29,595 bases of DNA from NCBI GenBank assembly GCA_045658305.1, contig JAZOUT010000127.1, positions 1-29,595 of the forward strand. The letters are read 5' to 3'. Below, one piece after another: positions 15,875-22,840 of this stretch; positions within the stretch are counted from its first letter, which is position 1, and each line of letters opens with the position of its first letter. The DNA comes from Aphodosoma sp045658305 (GTDB taxonomy: Bacteria > Bacteroidota > Bacteroidia > Bacteroidales > Paludibacteraceae). The notes beneath the pieces were generated by a model. The model saw only the letters and a program-made list of their open reading frames with translations, ran no database searches and was not told where the DNA came from. The position numbers and the translations under genes are program-made.

Positions 15875-15905
15875 CAAAGGTAATGCTATTTATTGATTTA
15901 TGCAA
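15875..15905 (-). promoter_or_regulatory. Promoter of the rod-shaped RNA
   Basis: On the minus strand, TTG (15905..15903), a 20-base gap, then TACCTTTG (15882..15875). It matches the strongest promoters of the window and no protein gene lies downstream, which supports an RNA product. Confidence 0.75.
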
Positions 15906-15991
15906 TAGTTGTTTTGGGTTTTTAACTATTTTTAACATCCAATAAAGGTGTAATATTGTACATTTAAGGTGTTTAGATTGTTTAATTACCT

Positions 15992-16019
15992 ATGAATTAT
16001 GCATTATGTATTATGAATT
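15992..16019. repeat. Heptamer repeat in the gap upstream of the pfp promoter
   Basis: Units ATGAATT, ATGCATT, ATGTATT, ATGAATT. The rest of 15906-16115 is AT-rich and I see nothing else in it. Confidence 0.85.
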
Positions 16020-16115
16020 GTATTAAGTACAATATCTATTTATTCTCTAACTATCTAACTTATTGATACTTTTTGCGATGTGAATAACTTTTTTACAATT
16101 TGTATGTAAAAAATA

Positions 16116-16146
16116 TTGCATACATCAAGAAAAAGTTGTAACTTTG
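16116..16146 (+). promoter_or_regulatory. pfp promoter
   Basis: TTG (16116-16118), a 20-base gap, then TAACTTTG (16139-16146), about 60 bases before the start codon. Confidence 0.8.
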
Positions 16147-16162
16147 CATTCCCGAAAAATAG

Positions 16163-16190
16163 AGTAAATAGTAATTAGTAAAGAGTAATT
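16163..16190. repeat. Heptamer repeat in the pfp 5' untranslated region
   Basis: Units AGTAAAT, AGTAATT, AGTAAAG, AGTAATT end 15 bases before the ATG. Confidence 0.85.
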
Positions 16191-16205
16191 TTAAGGTAAA
16201 AATAT

Positions 16206-17852
16206 ATGAAAAAAAGTCCATTACAATTAGCGCGTGCATCTTATCAACCTAAATTGCCCGCTTCGCTTCAAAAAGGTGTTGTTTTGACTGAAGGTGAACC
16301 AACAGAATCTGTTGCTAATCAAGCTCAAATCCAGCAACTTTTCCCTAATACATACGGAATGCCACTTATCAAATTTGAACAAGGAGACGATAAAGAATAT
16401 CCTGCTGTAGGCGTGGGTGTTATCCTCTCTGGAGGTCAAGCTCCTGGTGGTCATAATGTCGTTTCAGGTCTTTATGATGGACTAAAACGTCTCAATCCTA
16501 AAAACCGATTGTTTGGTTTCTTAGGTGGCCCTCAAGGTCTTGTAGATCACAAATATATTGAACTTACTGACGAAATTGTGGATGAATACCGCAATACAGG
16601 TGGTTTTGATATTATTGGTTCAGGACGTACTAAATTAGAGGAAAAATCACAATTTGACCGTGGTATTGAAATATGCAAAGCTCTTGGTATCAATGCAATT
16701 GTGATTATTGGAGGCGATGACTCTAACACTAATGCTTGTGTGTTGGCTGAGTATTATCTCCAAAAAGAGACAGGCATTCAAGTGATTGGTTGTCCTAAAA
16801 CTATCGATGGCGACTTGAAAAATGAGATGATTGAAACATCATTTGGTTTCGACACTGCATGTAAAGTCTATTCAGAACTTATTGGTAACATCCAACGTGA
16901 CGCCAACTCTGCTAAAAAATATTGGCACTTCATCCGTCTTATGGGACGTTCAGCTTCTCATATCACTCTTGAATGTGCATTGCAAACTCAACCAAATATC
17001 TGTATCATCTCCGAAGAAGTAGAGGCTAAACGTATGACTCTTAATCAATTGGTTGATTCAATAGTGAAAGTAGTGGTTAATCGTGCTAATCACGGACTCA
17101 ACTTTGGTACAATTCTTATTCCTGAAGGAGTTATCGAATTTGTGCCTGCTATGAAGAAACTCATTGCCGAACTTAATGATATTCTTGCAAATAACACAGA
17201 ATTCAACCTCCTCCTTAATTCCGATGAAAAACGCGAATATGTACGTTCACGCCTCTCAGAAGAAAGTTGTGGAGTATATTCCGACCTTCCTGTAGCAATT
17301 GCTCGTCAGTTGACTCTTGACCGTGACCCTCATGGCAATGTGCAAGTATCACGTATTGAGACTGAAAAACTCCTCATCGAAATGTGTGTTACTAAACTCA
17401 ATCGCCTCAAAGCTGCTGGTACATACAAAGGTAAATTCTCTACTGTAAACCATTTCTTTGGTTATGAAGGTCGTTGTGCTACACCATCTAACTTTGATGC
17501 AGATTACTGTTATTCACTTGGTTATACAGCAGCAGTATTGATTTCGGAAGGCAAAACGGGTTATATGTCAAGTGTGCGTAACCTTACAGCACCAGCCGAA
17601 GAATGGATTGCAGGAGGTGTGCCGTTAACTATGATGATGAATATGGAACGTCGTCATGGAGAGATGAAACCAGTAATCCAAAAAGCACTCGTACAGCTTG
17701 ATGGCGAACCATTCAAATACTTTGCAGCACATCGTGATGAGTGGGCAACCTCAACAACAAGTTACCTATATCCAGGTCCAATTCAGTATTATGGTCCTGA
17801 TTGTGTATGCAATCAACCAACAAGAACTTTAGCTCTTGAACATCAAAAATAA
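16206..17852 (+). CDS. pfp: Diphosphate--fructose-6-phosphate 1-phosphotransferase (PPi-PFK)
   Basis: It reversibly phosphorylates fructose 6-phosphate with pyrophosphate instead of ATP, a control point of glycolysis and gluconeogenesis. At 548 aa it is of the long PFP type. GGDDSNTNA (169-177) has the extra Asp, and PKTIDGDLKN (197-206) the Lys, that mark PPi specificity and block ATP use. The nucleotide/PPi loop LSGGQAPGGHN (74-84) and GGPQGL (107-112) are intact. Codons use more C-ending synonyms than nearby genes, as expected for high expression. It has its own promoter and terminator. Confidence 0.95.
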   Translation: MKKSPLQLARASYQPKLPASLQKGVVLTEGEPTESVANQAQIQQLFPNTYGMPLIKFEQGDDKEYPAVGVGVILSGGQAPGGHNVVSGLYDGLKRLNPKNRLFGFLGGPQGLVDHKYIELTDEIVDEYRNTGGFDIIGSGRTKLEEKSQFDRGIEICKALGINAIVIIGGDDSNTNACVLAEYYLQKETGIQVIGCPKTIDGDLKNEMIETSFGFDTACKVYSELIGNIQRDANSAKKYWHFIRLMGRSASHITLECALQTQPNICIISEEVEAKRMTLNQLVDSIVKVVVNRANHGLNFGTILIPEGVIEFVPAMKKLIAELNDILANNTEFNLLLNSDEKREYVRSRLSEESCGVYSDLPVAIARQLTLDRDPHGNVQVSRIETEKLLIEMCVTKLNRLKAAGTYKGKFSTVNHFFGYEGRCATPSNFDADYCYSLGYTAAVLISEGKTGYMSSVRNLTAPAEEWIAGGVPLTMMMNMERRHGEMKPVIQKALVQLDGEPFKYFAAHRDEWATSTTSYLYPGPIQYYGPDCVCNQPTRTLALEHQK

Positions 17853-17861
17853 AAACAAGAC

Positions 17862-17896
17862 AAAAAAGCGAAGATAAAAACCCTTCGCTTTTTTTG
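17862..17896 (+). terminator. pfp terminator
   Basis: The stem AAAAAGCGAAG / CTTCGCTTTTT is followed by further T, 10 bases after the stop. Confidence 0.88.
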
Positions 17897-17907
17897 TGTT
17901 AAACTCT

Positions 17908-17937
17908 TTGTAAATCAAAAAATATTTTGTACCTTTG
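17908..17937 (+). promoter_or_regulatory. bamD promoter
   Basis: TTG (17908-17910), a 19-base gap, then TACCTTTG (17930-17937). Confidence 0.8.
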
Positions 17938-17973
17938 CATGTTTATTATTGTAAATTGCAATGAGTGTAGTGC

Positions 17974-18008
17974 TATTAATTATTAATTGTTAATTATTAA
18001 TTCTTAAT
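17974..18008. repeat. Heptamer repeat directly before the bamD start
   Basis: Units TATTAAT, TATTAAT, TGTTAAT, TATTAAT, TCTTAAT end two bases before the GTG start. Confidence 0.88.
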
Positions 18009-18010
18009 TA

Positions 18011-18808
18011 GTGAAAAACTTTCTGACAATCATATTCTTATCACTGCTTTTGACCTCTTGTAGCGAGTATGTGAGATTGCAAAAATCTACTGACCCAGAG
18101 GAGAAATTTCAAGCAGGTAAAAACTATTTCCAAGAGAAGAAGTACATAAAAAGTGCTACAATGTTCGAGGAAATAGTGCCTTACTATCGTGGTACTCCTC
18201 AAGCAGAAGAGGTGCTTTATCTTCTTGCAGAATCATACATGGGGCAAAAAGACTACTATTCAGCATCAGAATACTATCAAGCCTACATACGTAATTTTCC
18301 TCGTGGTACATACGCTCAAGAGGCTCGTTATCAGGTAGCTTATTGCTATTATCTTGATTCACCAGATGCACGACTTGACCAAGAAGCCACTTATGATGCA
18401 ATCAATGCTTTTAGCGAATTTATAAGTATATATCCTGAAAGTGATAAGGTTTCGGCTTGTCGCAAGTATATTATAGAATTGGATGATAAATTAGCGTATA
18501 AAGAACTTTTAAGTTCAAGATTATATTACAATCTTGGCCTTTATGGTGGTAATAATTATCGTGCATGTATCACAACAGCCGAAAATGCTCTTCGTGATTT
18601 TCCAGAAACTAAATATCGCGATGATTTGGTATTTATTATCTTAAAATCAAAATCAAAAGAAGCATCACTCTCAGTTGAAGGTAAAAAGCGTGAACGCTAT
18701 AGTGAAGTAATTGATGAATACTATCGTTATGCCAATGCATTCCCAAATGGAAAACACCTCAAGGAAGCAAACCGCATACTACGTGAAGCAAAAAATATAG
18801 TAAAATAA
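18011..18808 (+). CDS. bamD: Outer-membrane assembly lipoprotein BamD
   Basis: This is the lipoprotein partner of BamA in outer-membrane beta-barrel insertion. At 265 aa it is the usual size. The start is GTG (18011), giving signal MKNFLTIIFLSLLLTSC with lipobox LTSC and Cys17. Tetratricopeptide repeats follow: AGKNYFQEKKYIKSATMFEE, AEEVLYLLAESYMGQKDYYS, and further helices to about 250, with the typical Pro/Gly turns (YYRGTP, FPRGTYA). An omega-like gene follows 123 bases downstream. Confidence 0.93.
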   Translation: MKNFLTIIFLSLLLTSCSEYVRLQKSTDPEEKFQAGKNYFQEKKYIKSATMFEEIVPYYRGTPQAEEVLYLLAESYMGQKDYYSASEYYQAYIRNFPRGTYAQEARYQVAYCYYLDSPDARLDQEATYDAINAFSEFISIYPESDKVSACRKYIIELDDKLAYKELLSSRLYYNLGLYGGNNYRACITTAENALRDFPETKYRDDLVFIILKSKSKEASLSVEGKKRERYSEVIDEYYRYANAFPNGKHLKEANRILREAKNIVK

Positions 18809-18818
18809 ATTAAGTTAA

Positions 18819-18923
18819 AATGTGAAAATTGAAATGTGAAAGTTTTCCGTTCGGCTTTAACTTTTTATCGCTAAAGGCTCAAAGATCTTAGGTTTAACTT
18901 TCAACTTTCAACTTTCAAATTAA
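18819..18923. repeat. Paired heptamer repeats between bamD and the omega-like gene
   Basis: Left block: AATGTGA, AAATTGA, AATGTGA, AAGTTTT (18819-18846). Right block: AACTTTC three times, then AAATTAA (18896-18923). The two are partly complementary (GAAAGTT versus AACTTTC), so the spacer could form a hairpin. The right block ends 8 bases before the next ATG. Confidence 0.8.
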
Positions 18924-18931
18924 AATAAATT

Positions 18932-19252
18932 ATGGCAAAAAAAATCACAGCCCCAAACAACACTATCACACGTGACATGAATGCATTGTGCGAACCAGTT
19001 GGTAATGTTTATGAAACAGTGCGTATTATTGCTAAACGTGCTAATCAAATCAGTTCTGAAGTGAAACACGAACTTGATAAAAAATTAGCTGACTTTGCAT
19101 CATCGGCTGACAATCTTGAAGAAGTATTTGAAAACCGTGAGCAAATAGAAATCTCTCGCTATTACGAACAACTTCCAAAACCAACACTCCGTGCTGCTAA
19201 AGAATTTGAAGATGGCGAAGTTTATTGGCGTAATCCAACTACTACAATGTAA
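18932..19252 (+). CDS. rpoZ: Bacteroidota-type RNA polymerase omega subunit (RpoZ/Rpb6-like)
   Basis: At 106 aa it matches, from memory, the short protein that follows bamD in Bacteroidales and is annotated as RNA polymerase subunit omega. The central helix GNVYETVRIIAKRANQISSE resembles the omega/Rpb6 core, where a conserved helix docks on the beta-prime subunit. The C-terminus is specific to the group (LPKPTLRAAKEFEDGEVYWRN). The usual next gene, coaBC, is absent; a terminator and a hexosaminidase follow instead. The motif alone is weak; position adds support. Confidence 0.75.
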   Translation: MAKKITAPNNTITRDMNALCEPVGNVYETVRIIAKRANQISSEVKHELDKKLADFASSADNLEEVFENREQIEISRYYEQLPKPTLRAAKEFEDGEVYWRNPTTTM

Positions 19253-19287
19253 TTCAGAGTACTGATTATAGTGTACAGATAGTAAAT

Positions 19288-19333
19288 AATAACCGGATAC
19301 TCTGGGCGTCCAGATGTATTTCGGTTATTTTTT
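19288..19333 (+). terminator. Terminator after rpoZ
   Basis: Outer stem AATAACCG / CGGTTATT and inner stem CTGG / CCAG, followed by a T run. Confidence 0.85.
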
Positions 19334-19352
19334 GTATGGGTTAATCAATTCC

Positions 19353-19373
19353 TAATAACTATTTACTAATTAC
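19353..19373. repeat. Short heptamer repeat before the hexosaminidase start
   Basis: Units TAATAAC, TATTTAC, TAATTAC end two bases before the ATG at 19376. Confidence 0.65.
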
Positions 19374-19375
19374 TT

Positions 19376-21673
19376 ATGAAACGCCTTCTCCTCATATTTT
19401 TAATTCTTAATTTTTCATTTTTTATTGATATAGTGGCAATTAACGTCATCCCATATCCTTATGAGTATGACGTAAATCCTTCGTATCGCTATTATTTCAA
19501 TGAGCAGAGTGCAATAGTTTGTAAACACAAATCTCTTATGCCTGTGGCAGAGTTATTTTCTCGGCAAATGGCTAAATCTACAGGTTTGCAGATGCCCATA
19601 GTTAAGCGTTCGCAGAATGCAATTTATCTATATCTTGATAAAAGAGCAAAAACCTCTGAGGCTTATACCTTATTTATATATGCTGATGCAATTGAGATTT
19701 ATGGAGGTTCGCCTGTGGGTGTTTATTATGGATTGCAGACTTTGATGCAAATGCTTCCACCTGAAATTGAGTCAGATAGTGTTGTTGATGGAGTCGAGTG
19801 GTCATTGCCTATAGCTGTGGTTGAGGATTTTCCGAGATTTAAGTATAGAGGTATGCATGTTGATCCTTGTCGTCATTTTATGCCTTTGGAGCATATTAGA
19901 AAGCAGGTGGATTGGATGTCGAAGTTTAAGTTTAATACACTTCATTTTCATTTGACAGACGACCAGTTGTGGACTTTTGAGGTGAAGAAGTATCCACTTT
20001 TGACAGAGGTGGGTACTCAAAGGACTAATGTGGATGGCTCGATATATAAAGGTGGCTATTTCACACAAGAGGAGTTGAGAGAATTGGTTGAGTATGCGGC
20101 AGTTAGGGGTGTAACTATTATACCAGAAATAGAGATGCCAGGTCATGCTATGGCAGCTTTGGCGGCTTATCCAGAGTATGGTTGTACGGGAGGACCATAC
20201 AAAGTGCGCACTACTTGGGGTGTTGAAGAACATTTGTTGTGTGCTGGTAATGACTCTGTTTTTCAGTTTATAGAGGATGTTTTGACTGAGTTGGTTGCGG
20301 TGTTTCCAAGTGAATATATACATATAGGTGGAGATGAGTGTCCAACAAATATTTGGCATGAGTGTCCTAAATGTCAAGCTCGTATGCAGGCAGAGGGGTT
20401 GCAGACAGAGACAGAATTGCATGGGTATTTTATTCGCAGAGTAGAGCAGATATTGCATAAATTGGGCAGAAAGATGATAGGTTGGGATGAGATATTGGAT
20501 GGAGGGGCTTCGGAGACAGCCACAGTGATGTCGTGGAGAGGAGTAAAAGGTGGTATAAAGGCTGCTAATCAAGGTAATCAAGTGATTATGACCCCTTGGG
20601 ATGTTTGTTATTTCGACCATTATCAGGGTTCTAAATTGTTTGAACCAATGGCACAAAGTGGTTTTCTTCCACTTGAAAAGGTGTATAATTGGGAGCCAAT
20701 ATCGGATGAAATAGAGGTAGGACAGAGGGGTAAAATACTTGGTGGGCAGGCTAATCTTTGGGCAGAATATATGCCTGATTATAGGCAGGCGGAATATATG
20801 ATTTATCCTCGATTGTTGGCACTGTCAGAGGTGTTGTGGTCATCTTCTTATCGTGATTATAAGAACTTCACAGAGAGGCTTGTAGAGGCTCAGAAACGCC
20901 TTGATTATGGTGGGATAAACTATCATATACCATTGCCAGAAGGACCTCAAGCTCAGTATATTGAGTTTTTGGATTCGGTGGAGGTAACACTCACTAATTC
21001 ATTAATACAAAAACAGCAACCCTCAAGCAAGGCTCAAGCAACAAAACCGTTAGGTTATGAAATGCGTTATGAAGTAGAAGGAAATAAGGAGCAAGGAGTA
21101 GGGAATAATTGTGCATTCTGCATTATGAATTCTACATTATTGAAGGCTTATACTTCTTTTAATGGTAGAAATTCAGACACTATAGAGGTGTATTATAATA
21201 AATTGTCGGCTCCTCATTCTGCGGCTAAGGGGTTGTCTCATAATGGATTATATAGGCAGAGGGCGTATGGGTATTTTTGGAATACTGATAGTCTTGATTA
21301 TGTGAAGTTTGATGTTGTGGATTTGGTAGATTCGCTTGTTTATGACTATAATGATAGTTATTTTGAGCCATGGATAGAGGTGTATCAGGGTTATATTAAG
21401 GTGGATTCGACTGATAGTTATTTGATTACTACTGATTTAGAGGAGTTGTGGGTGGATGATATAAGAGTAATCAATAATAATGGAGAGGTGAAACGTAATC
21501 AGACAAAGAGGGCGCAAATGGTGTTGGAAGAGGGATTTCATAGCATAAAGGCGGTGTATAATAATTGTGTGAATGATGGATTTCCAGCTCATTGGCGTAA
21601 GCCAGAGATTAGGATTAAGAGTGTTGATGATGAGGATTTTCGGGTGTTAGGGCCAAAGGATTTTTATAGATAA
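19376..21673 (+). CDS. Beta-N-acetylhexosaminidase, GH20
   Basis: This exported glycosidase removes terminal GlcNAc or GalNAc by substrate-assisted catalysis. The 765 aa comprise a signal peptide (1-21), the GH20 N-terminal domain (22-150), the GH20 barrel (about 155-515), a CHB_HEX_C-like domain (about 555-610) and a C-terminal beta-sandwich resembling PA14 (about 625-765). The barrel shows RGMHVDPCRHF, FHLTDDQLW, IPEIEMPGHA and HIGGDECP with catalytic pair Asp320-Glu321. Residues 546-558 and 570-588 are encoded by repeat sequence like that between genes. Reading continues through, so the gene is intact, but this domain may be perturbed. No promoter is visible directly upstream. Confidence 0.93.
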   Translation: MKRLLLIFLILNFSFFIDIVAINVIPYPYEYDVNPSYRYYFNEQSAIVCKHKSLMPVAELFSRQMAKSTGLQMPIVKRSQNAIYLYLDKRAKTSEAYTLFIYADAIEIYGGSPVGVYYGLQTLMQMLPPEIESDSVVDGVEWSLPIAVVEDFPRFKYRGMHVDPCRHFMPLEHIRKQVDWMSKFKFNTLHFHLTDDQLWTFEVKKYPLLTEVGTQRTNVDGSIYKGGYFTQEELRELVEYAAVRGVTIIPEIEMPGHAMAALAAYPEYGCTGGPYKVRTTWGVEEHLLCAGNDSVFQFIEDVLTELVAVFPSEYIHIGGDECPTNIWHECPKCQARMQAEGLQTETELHGYFIRRVEQILHKLGRKMIGWDEILDGGASETATVMSWRGVKGGIKAANQGNQVIMTPWDVCYFDHYQGSKLFEPMAQSGFLPLEKVYNWEPISDEIEVGQRGKILGGQANLWAEYMPDYRQAEYMIYPRLLALSEVLWSSSYRDYKNFTERLVEAQKRLDYGGINYHIPLPEGPQAQYIEFLDSVEVTLTNSLIQKQQPSSKAQATKPLGYEMRYEVEGNKEQGVGNNCAFCIMNSTLLKAYTSFNGRNSDTIEVYYNKLSAPHSAAKGLSHNGLYRQRAYGYFWNTDSLDYVKFDVVDLVDSLVYDYNDSYFEPWIEVYQGYIKVDSTDSYLITTDLEELWVDDIRVINNNGEVKRNQTKRAQMVLEEGFHSIKAVYNNCVNDGFPAHWRKPEIRIKSVDDEDFRVLGPKDFYR
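21012..21138 (+). repeat. Intergenic-type repeats in frame inside the hexosaminidase gene
   Basis: Read on the minus strand, 21012-21048 is TTTTGTTGCTTGAGCC then TTGCTTGAGGGTTGCTG. This is the period-11 core of the palindrome-flanked elements at 5551-5656 and 27285-27400. Further on, 21086-21099 is AAGGAGC, AAGGAGT. Then 21111-21138 is GTGCATT, CTGCATT, ATGAATT, CTACATT, nearly the heptamer block at 11730-11757. All are translated. Confidence 0.8.
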
Positions 21674-21691
21674 CAGATAACAGATAACAGA
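21671..21691. repeat. Heptamer repeat beginning in the hexosaminidase stop codon
   Basis: TAACAGA three times; the first TAA is the stop codon itself. Confidence 0.88.
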
Positions 21692-21692
21692 T

Positions 21693-21723
21693 AGAGATGG
21701 TACACATATACCGTCTCTTTTTT
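21693..21723 (+). terminator. Hexosaminidase terminator
   Basis: The stem AGAGATGGTA / TACCGTCTCT has a 6-base loop and one T-G pair, followed by a T run. It lies in the same relative place as the terminator at 13547-13576. Confidence 0.85.
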
Positions 21724-21795
21724 GTTTGTTGATGGGGATGTGGTATATGGGGGTCAAGTGATTTTAGATTATAGGAGAGGATGTTTGAAGGTTAC

Positions 21796-21850
21796 TTTAT
21801 AGTATGTTTATAGTATATTTATCCTATATTTATGGTATGTTTATAGTATG
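21796..21850. repeat. 11-bp tandem array upstream of structured RNA copy B
   Basis: Five units: TTTATAGTATG, TTTATAGTATA, TTTATCCTATA, TTTATGGTATG, TTTATAGTATG. It ends 45 bases before the -33 box. Same unit as 13650-13725, but with five rather than seven copies. Confidence 0.9.
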
Positions 21851-21895
21851 TTGTAGTTATGACGAGGTGTGGGTGAGATTTTTTTATTGAACTTC

Positions 21896-21926
21896 TTGTG
21901 TAATTCAGAAATAATCTTTACCTTTG
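21896..21926 (+). promoter_or_regulatory. Promoter of structured RNA copy B
   Basis: TTG (21896-21898), a 20-base gap, then TACCTTTG (21919-21926). Confidence 0.85.
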
Positions 21927-21929
21927 CGG

Positions 21930-22142
21930 ATGAATACACTGAGTAGCGTTCTCAGGTGGTTTTGTTGAAGCATTTTTGCTTTGTTCTTTCTAATTACGAA
22001 ATTTGGCGATTTTGAGGTTCAGGAAGAATAAGTTTAAAAATGCCTATTGTTGTATATACAGCGTGGGCTTAACTTATTCGTAGAACCGAGGTCACGCCAA
22101 ATACCTAACATTAGCGAGAAAGTTAAGTTCTCGCTTTTTTTT
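21930..22142 (+). ncRNA. Structured RNA, copy B, with intrinsic terminator
   Basis: This is the second copy of the RNA at 13798-14012. Differences keep the fold. The apical-side helix is GGTTC/GAACC (22016-22020 with 22083-22087) instead of GACTAT/ATAGTC. The TTTTGGCG helix has lost one pair on both strands (22002-22008 with 22095-22101). GAATAAGTT/AACTTATTC (22026-22034 with 22071-22079) replaces a G-U pair by A-U. GCCTA/TGGGC uses a wobble. The basal helix CTAAT/ATTAG is shorter than in copy A. The terminator stem GCGAGAA/TTCTCGC (22114-22134) and its loop AGTTAAG are unchanged. An outer-membrane protein gene follows. Confidence 0.85.
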
Positions 22143-22164
22143 GTGTATCTTAGTTAATATCTTT

Positions 22165-22207
22165 TTATAAGAGTTGTGCCCGACACGTATTTAGGGATTT
22201 TGTCATG
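22165..22207 (+). promoter_or_regulatory. Conserved leader between RNA terminator and start codon, copy B
   Basis: TTATAAGAGTTGTGCCCGAC and the following ACGTATTTAGGGAT to TGTCATGA match the copy A leader with few changes, ending at the ATG of the outer-membrane protein. Confidence 0.7.
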
Positions 22208-22720
22208 AAAAAAATTATTTTGTGTGTTATGTCTCTATTGTTTGCCATTGGAGCTTTTGCTCAAACTCAAGAGTTTGGTGTGGTTGTGGGTGGTTTAAAT
22301 GGTTTGAGTTACAAAAAGATTATGAGTGAGAATTTTGCTATTCAAACTGATTTGGCTGTTGGTTTTCAAAGTACTACTGCGTTAGAGGAATTTACTTACA
22401 TACGAGGTAAAATAGATATTTTTGATTTTACATTAAATCCTAACTTTTTATACAACAAAGAGTTGTCGCATGGATTATATGCATTTGCGGGTGGTGGTGT
22501 GAATCTTGGTTTGGCGCAAGATTTACCAAATGGATTTATTACATTTGGCAAATTTGGTCTAAATGCTATGCTTGGTGCAGGATATAAAATGGAGAATGTT
22601 CCGTTGTCTTTTTCTTTGGATTTTCGTCCAGGTTATGCCTTGTTAGTCAACTATTATTATGAAACTGTGTGGCATATATTCGATTGGCATTTAGCTGCCA
22701 GCGTGCGTTATTGTTTTTAA
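22205..22720 (+). CDS. Predicted outer-membrane beta-barrel protein, 171 aa
   Basis: A Sec signal peptide (MKKIILCVMSLLFAIGAFAQ) is followed by about 151 residues of alternating strands with Gly-rich turns: EFGVVVGGLNGLSYKK, FAIQTDLAVGFQ, GLYAFAGGGVNLGLA, NAMLGAGYKM, LSFSLDFRPGYAL. It ends in WHLAASVRYCF, whose terminal aromatic is typical of barrels inserted by the BAM machinery. The size suggests an eight-stranded barrel of the OmpA/OmpX kind. The specific family is not recognised. It lies directly behind structured RNA copy B, with a terminator 29 bases after its stop. Confidence 0.8.
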   Translation: MKKIILCVMSLLFAIGAFAQTQEFGVVVGGLNGLSYKKIMSENFAIQTDLAVGFQSTTALEEFTYIRGKIDIFDFTLNPNFLYNKELSHGLYAFAGGGVNLGLAQDLPNGFITFGKFGLNAMLGAGYKMENVPLSFSLDFRPGYALLVNYYYETVWHIFDWHLAASVRYCF

Positions 22721-22749
22721 TTCACATGTAATTATTAAGAGTTTTATAG

Positions 22750-22781
22750 GCAGATACTCAAAAATGGGTGTCTGCTTTTTT
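22750..22781 (+). terminator. Terminator of the outer-membrane protein gene
   Basis: The stem GCAGATAC / GTGTCTGC is followed by six T. Confidence 0.85.
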
Positions 22782-22805
22782 ATGGATATATTTTGTGATA
22801 AAAAT

Positions 22806-22836
22806 TTGTTTTTTTTGTAAAAAATTACTATCTTTG
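22806..22836 (+). promoter_or_regulatory. Promoter of the cyclophilin gene
   Basis: TTG (22806-22808), a 20-base gap, then TATCTTTG (22829-22836). The ATG is only 4 bases past the -7 box, so the transcript is leaderless or nearly so if this promoter is used. Confidence 0.7.
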
Positions 22837-22840
22837 TGGC

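Noticed and set aside
3321..18923. Heptamer repeats as CRISPR arrays
   Set aside because: Units are 7 bases with no spacers, and no cas gene is present.
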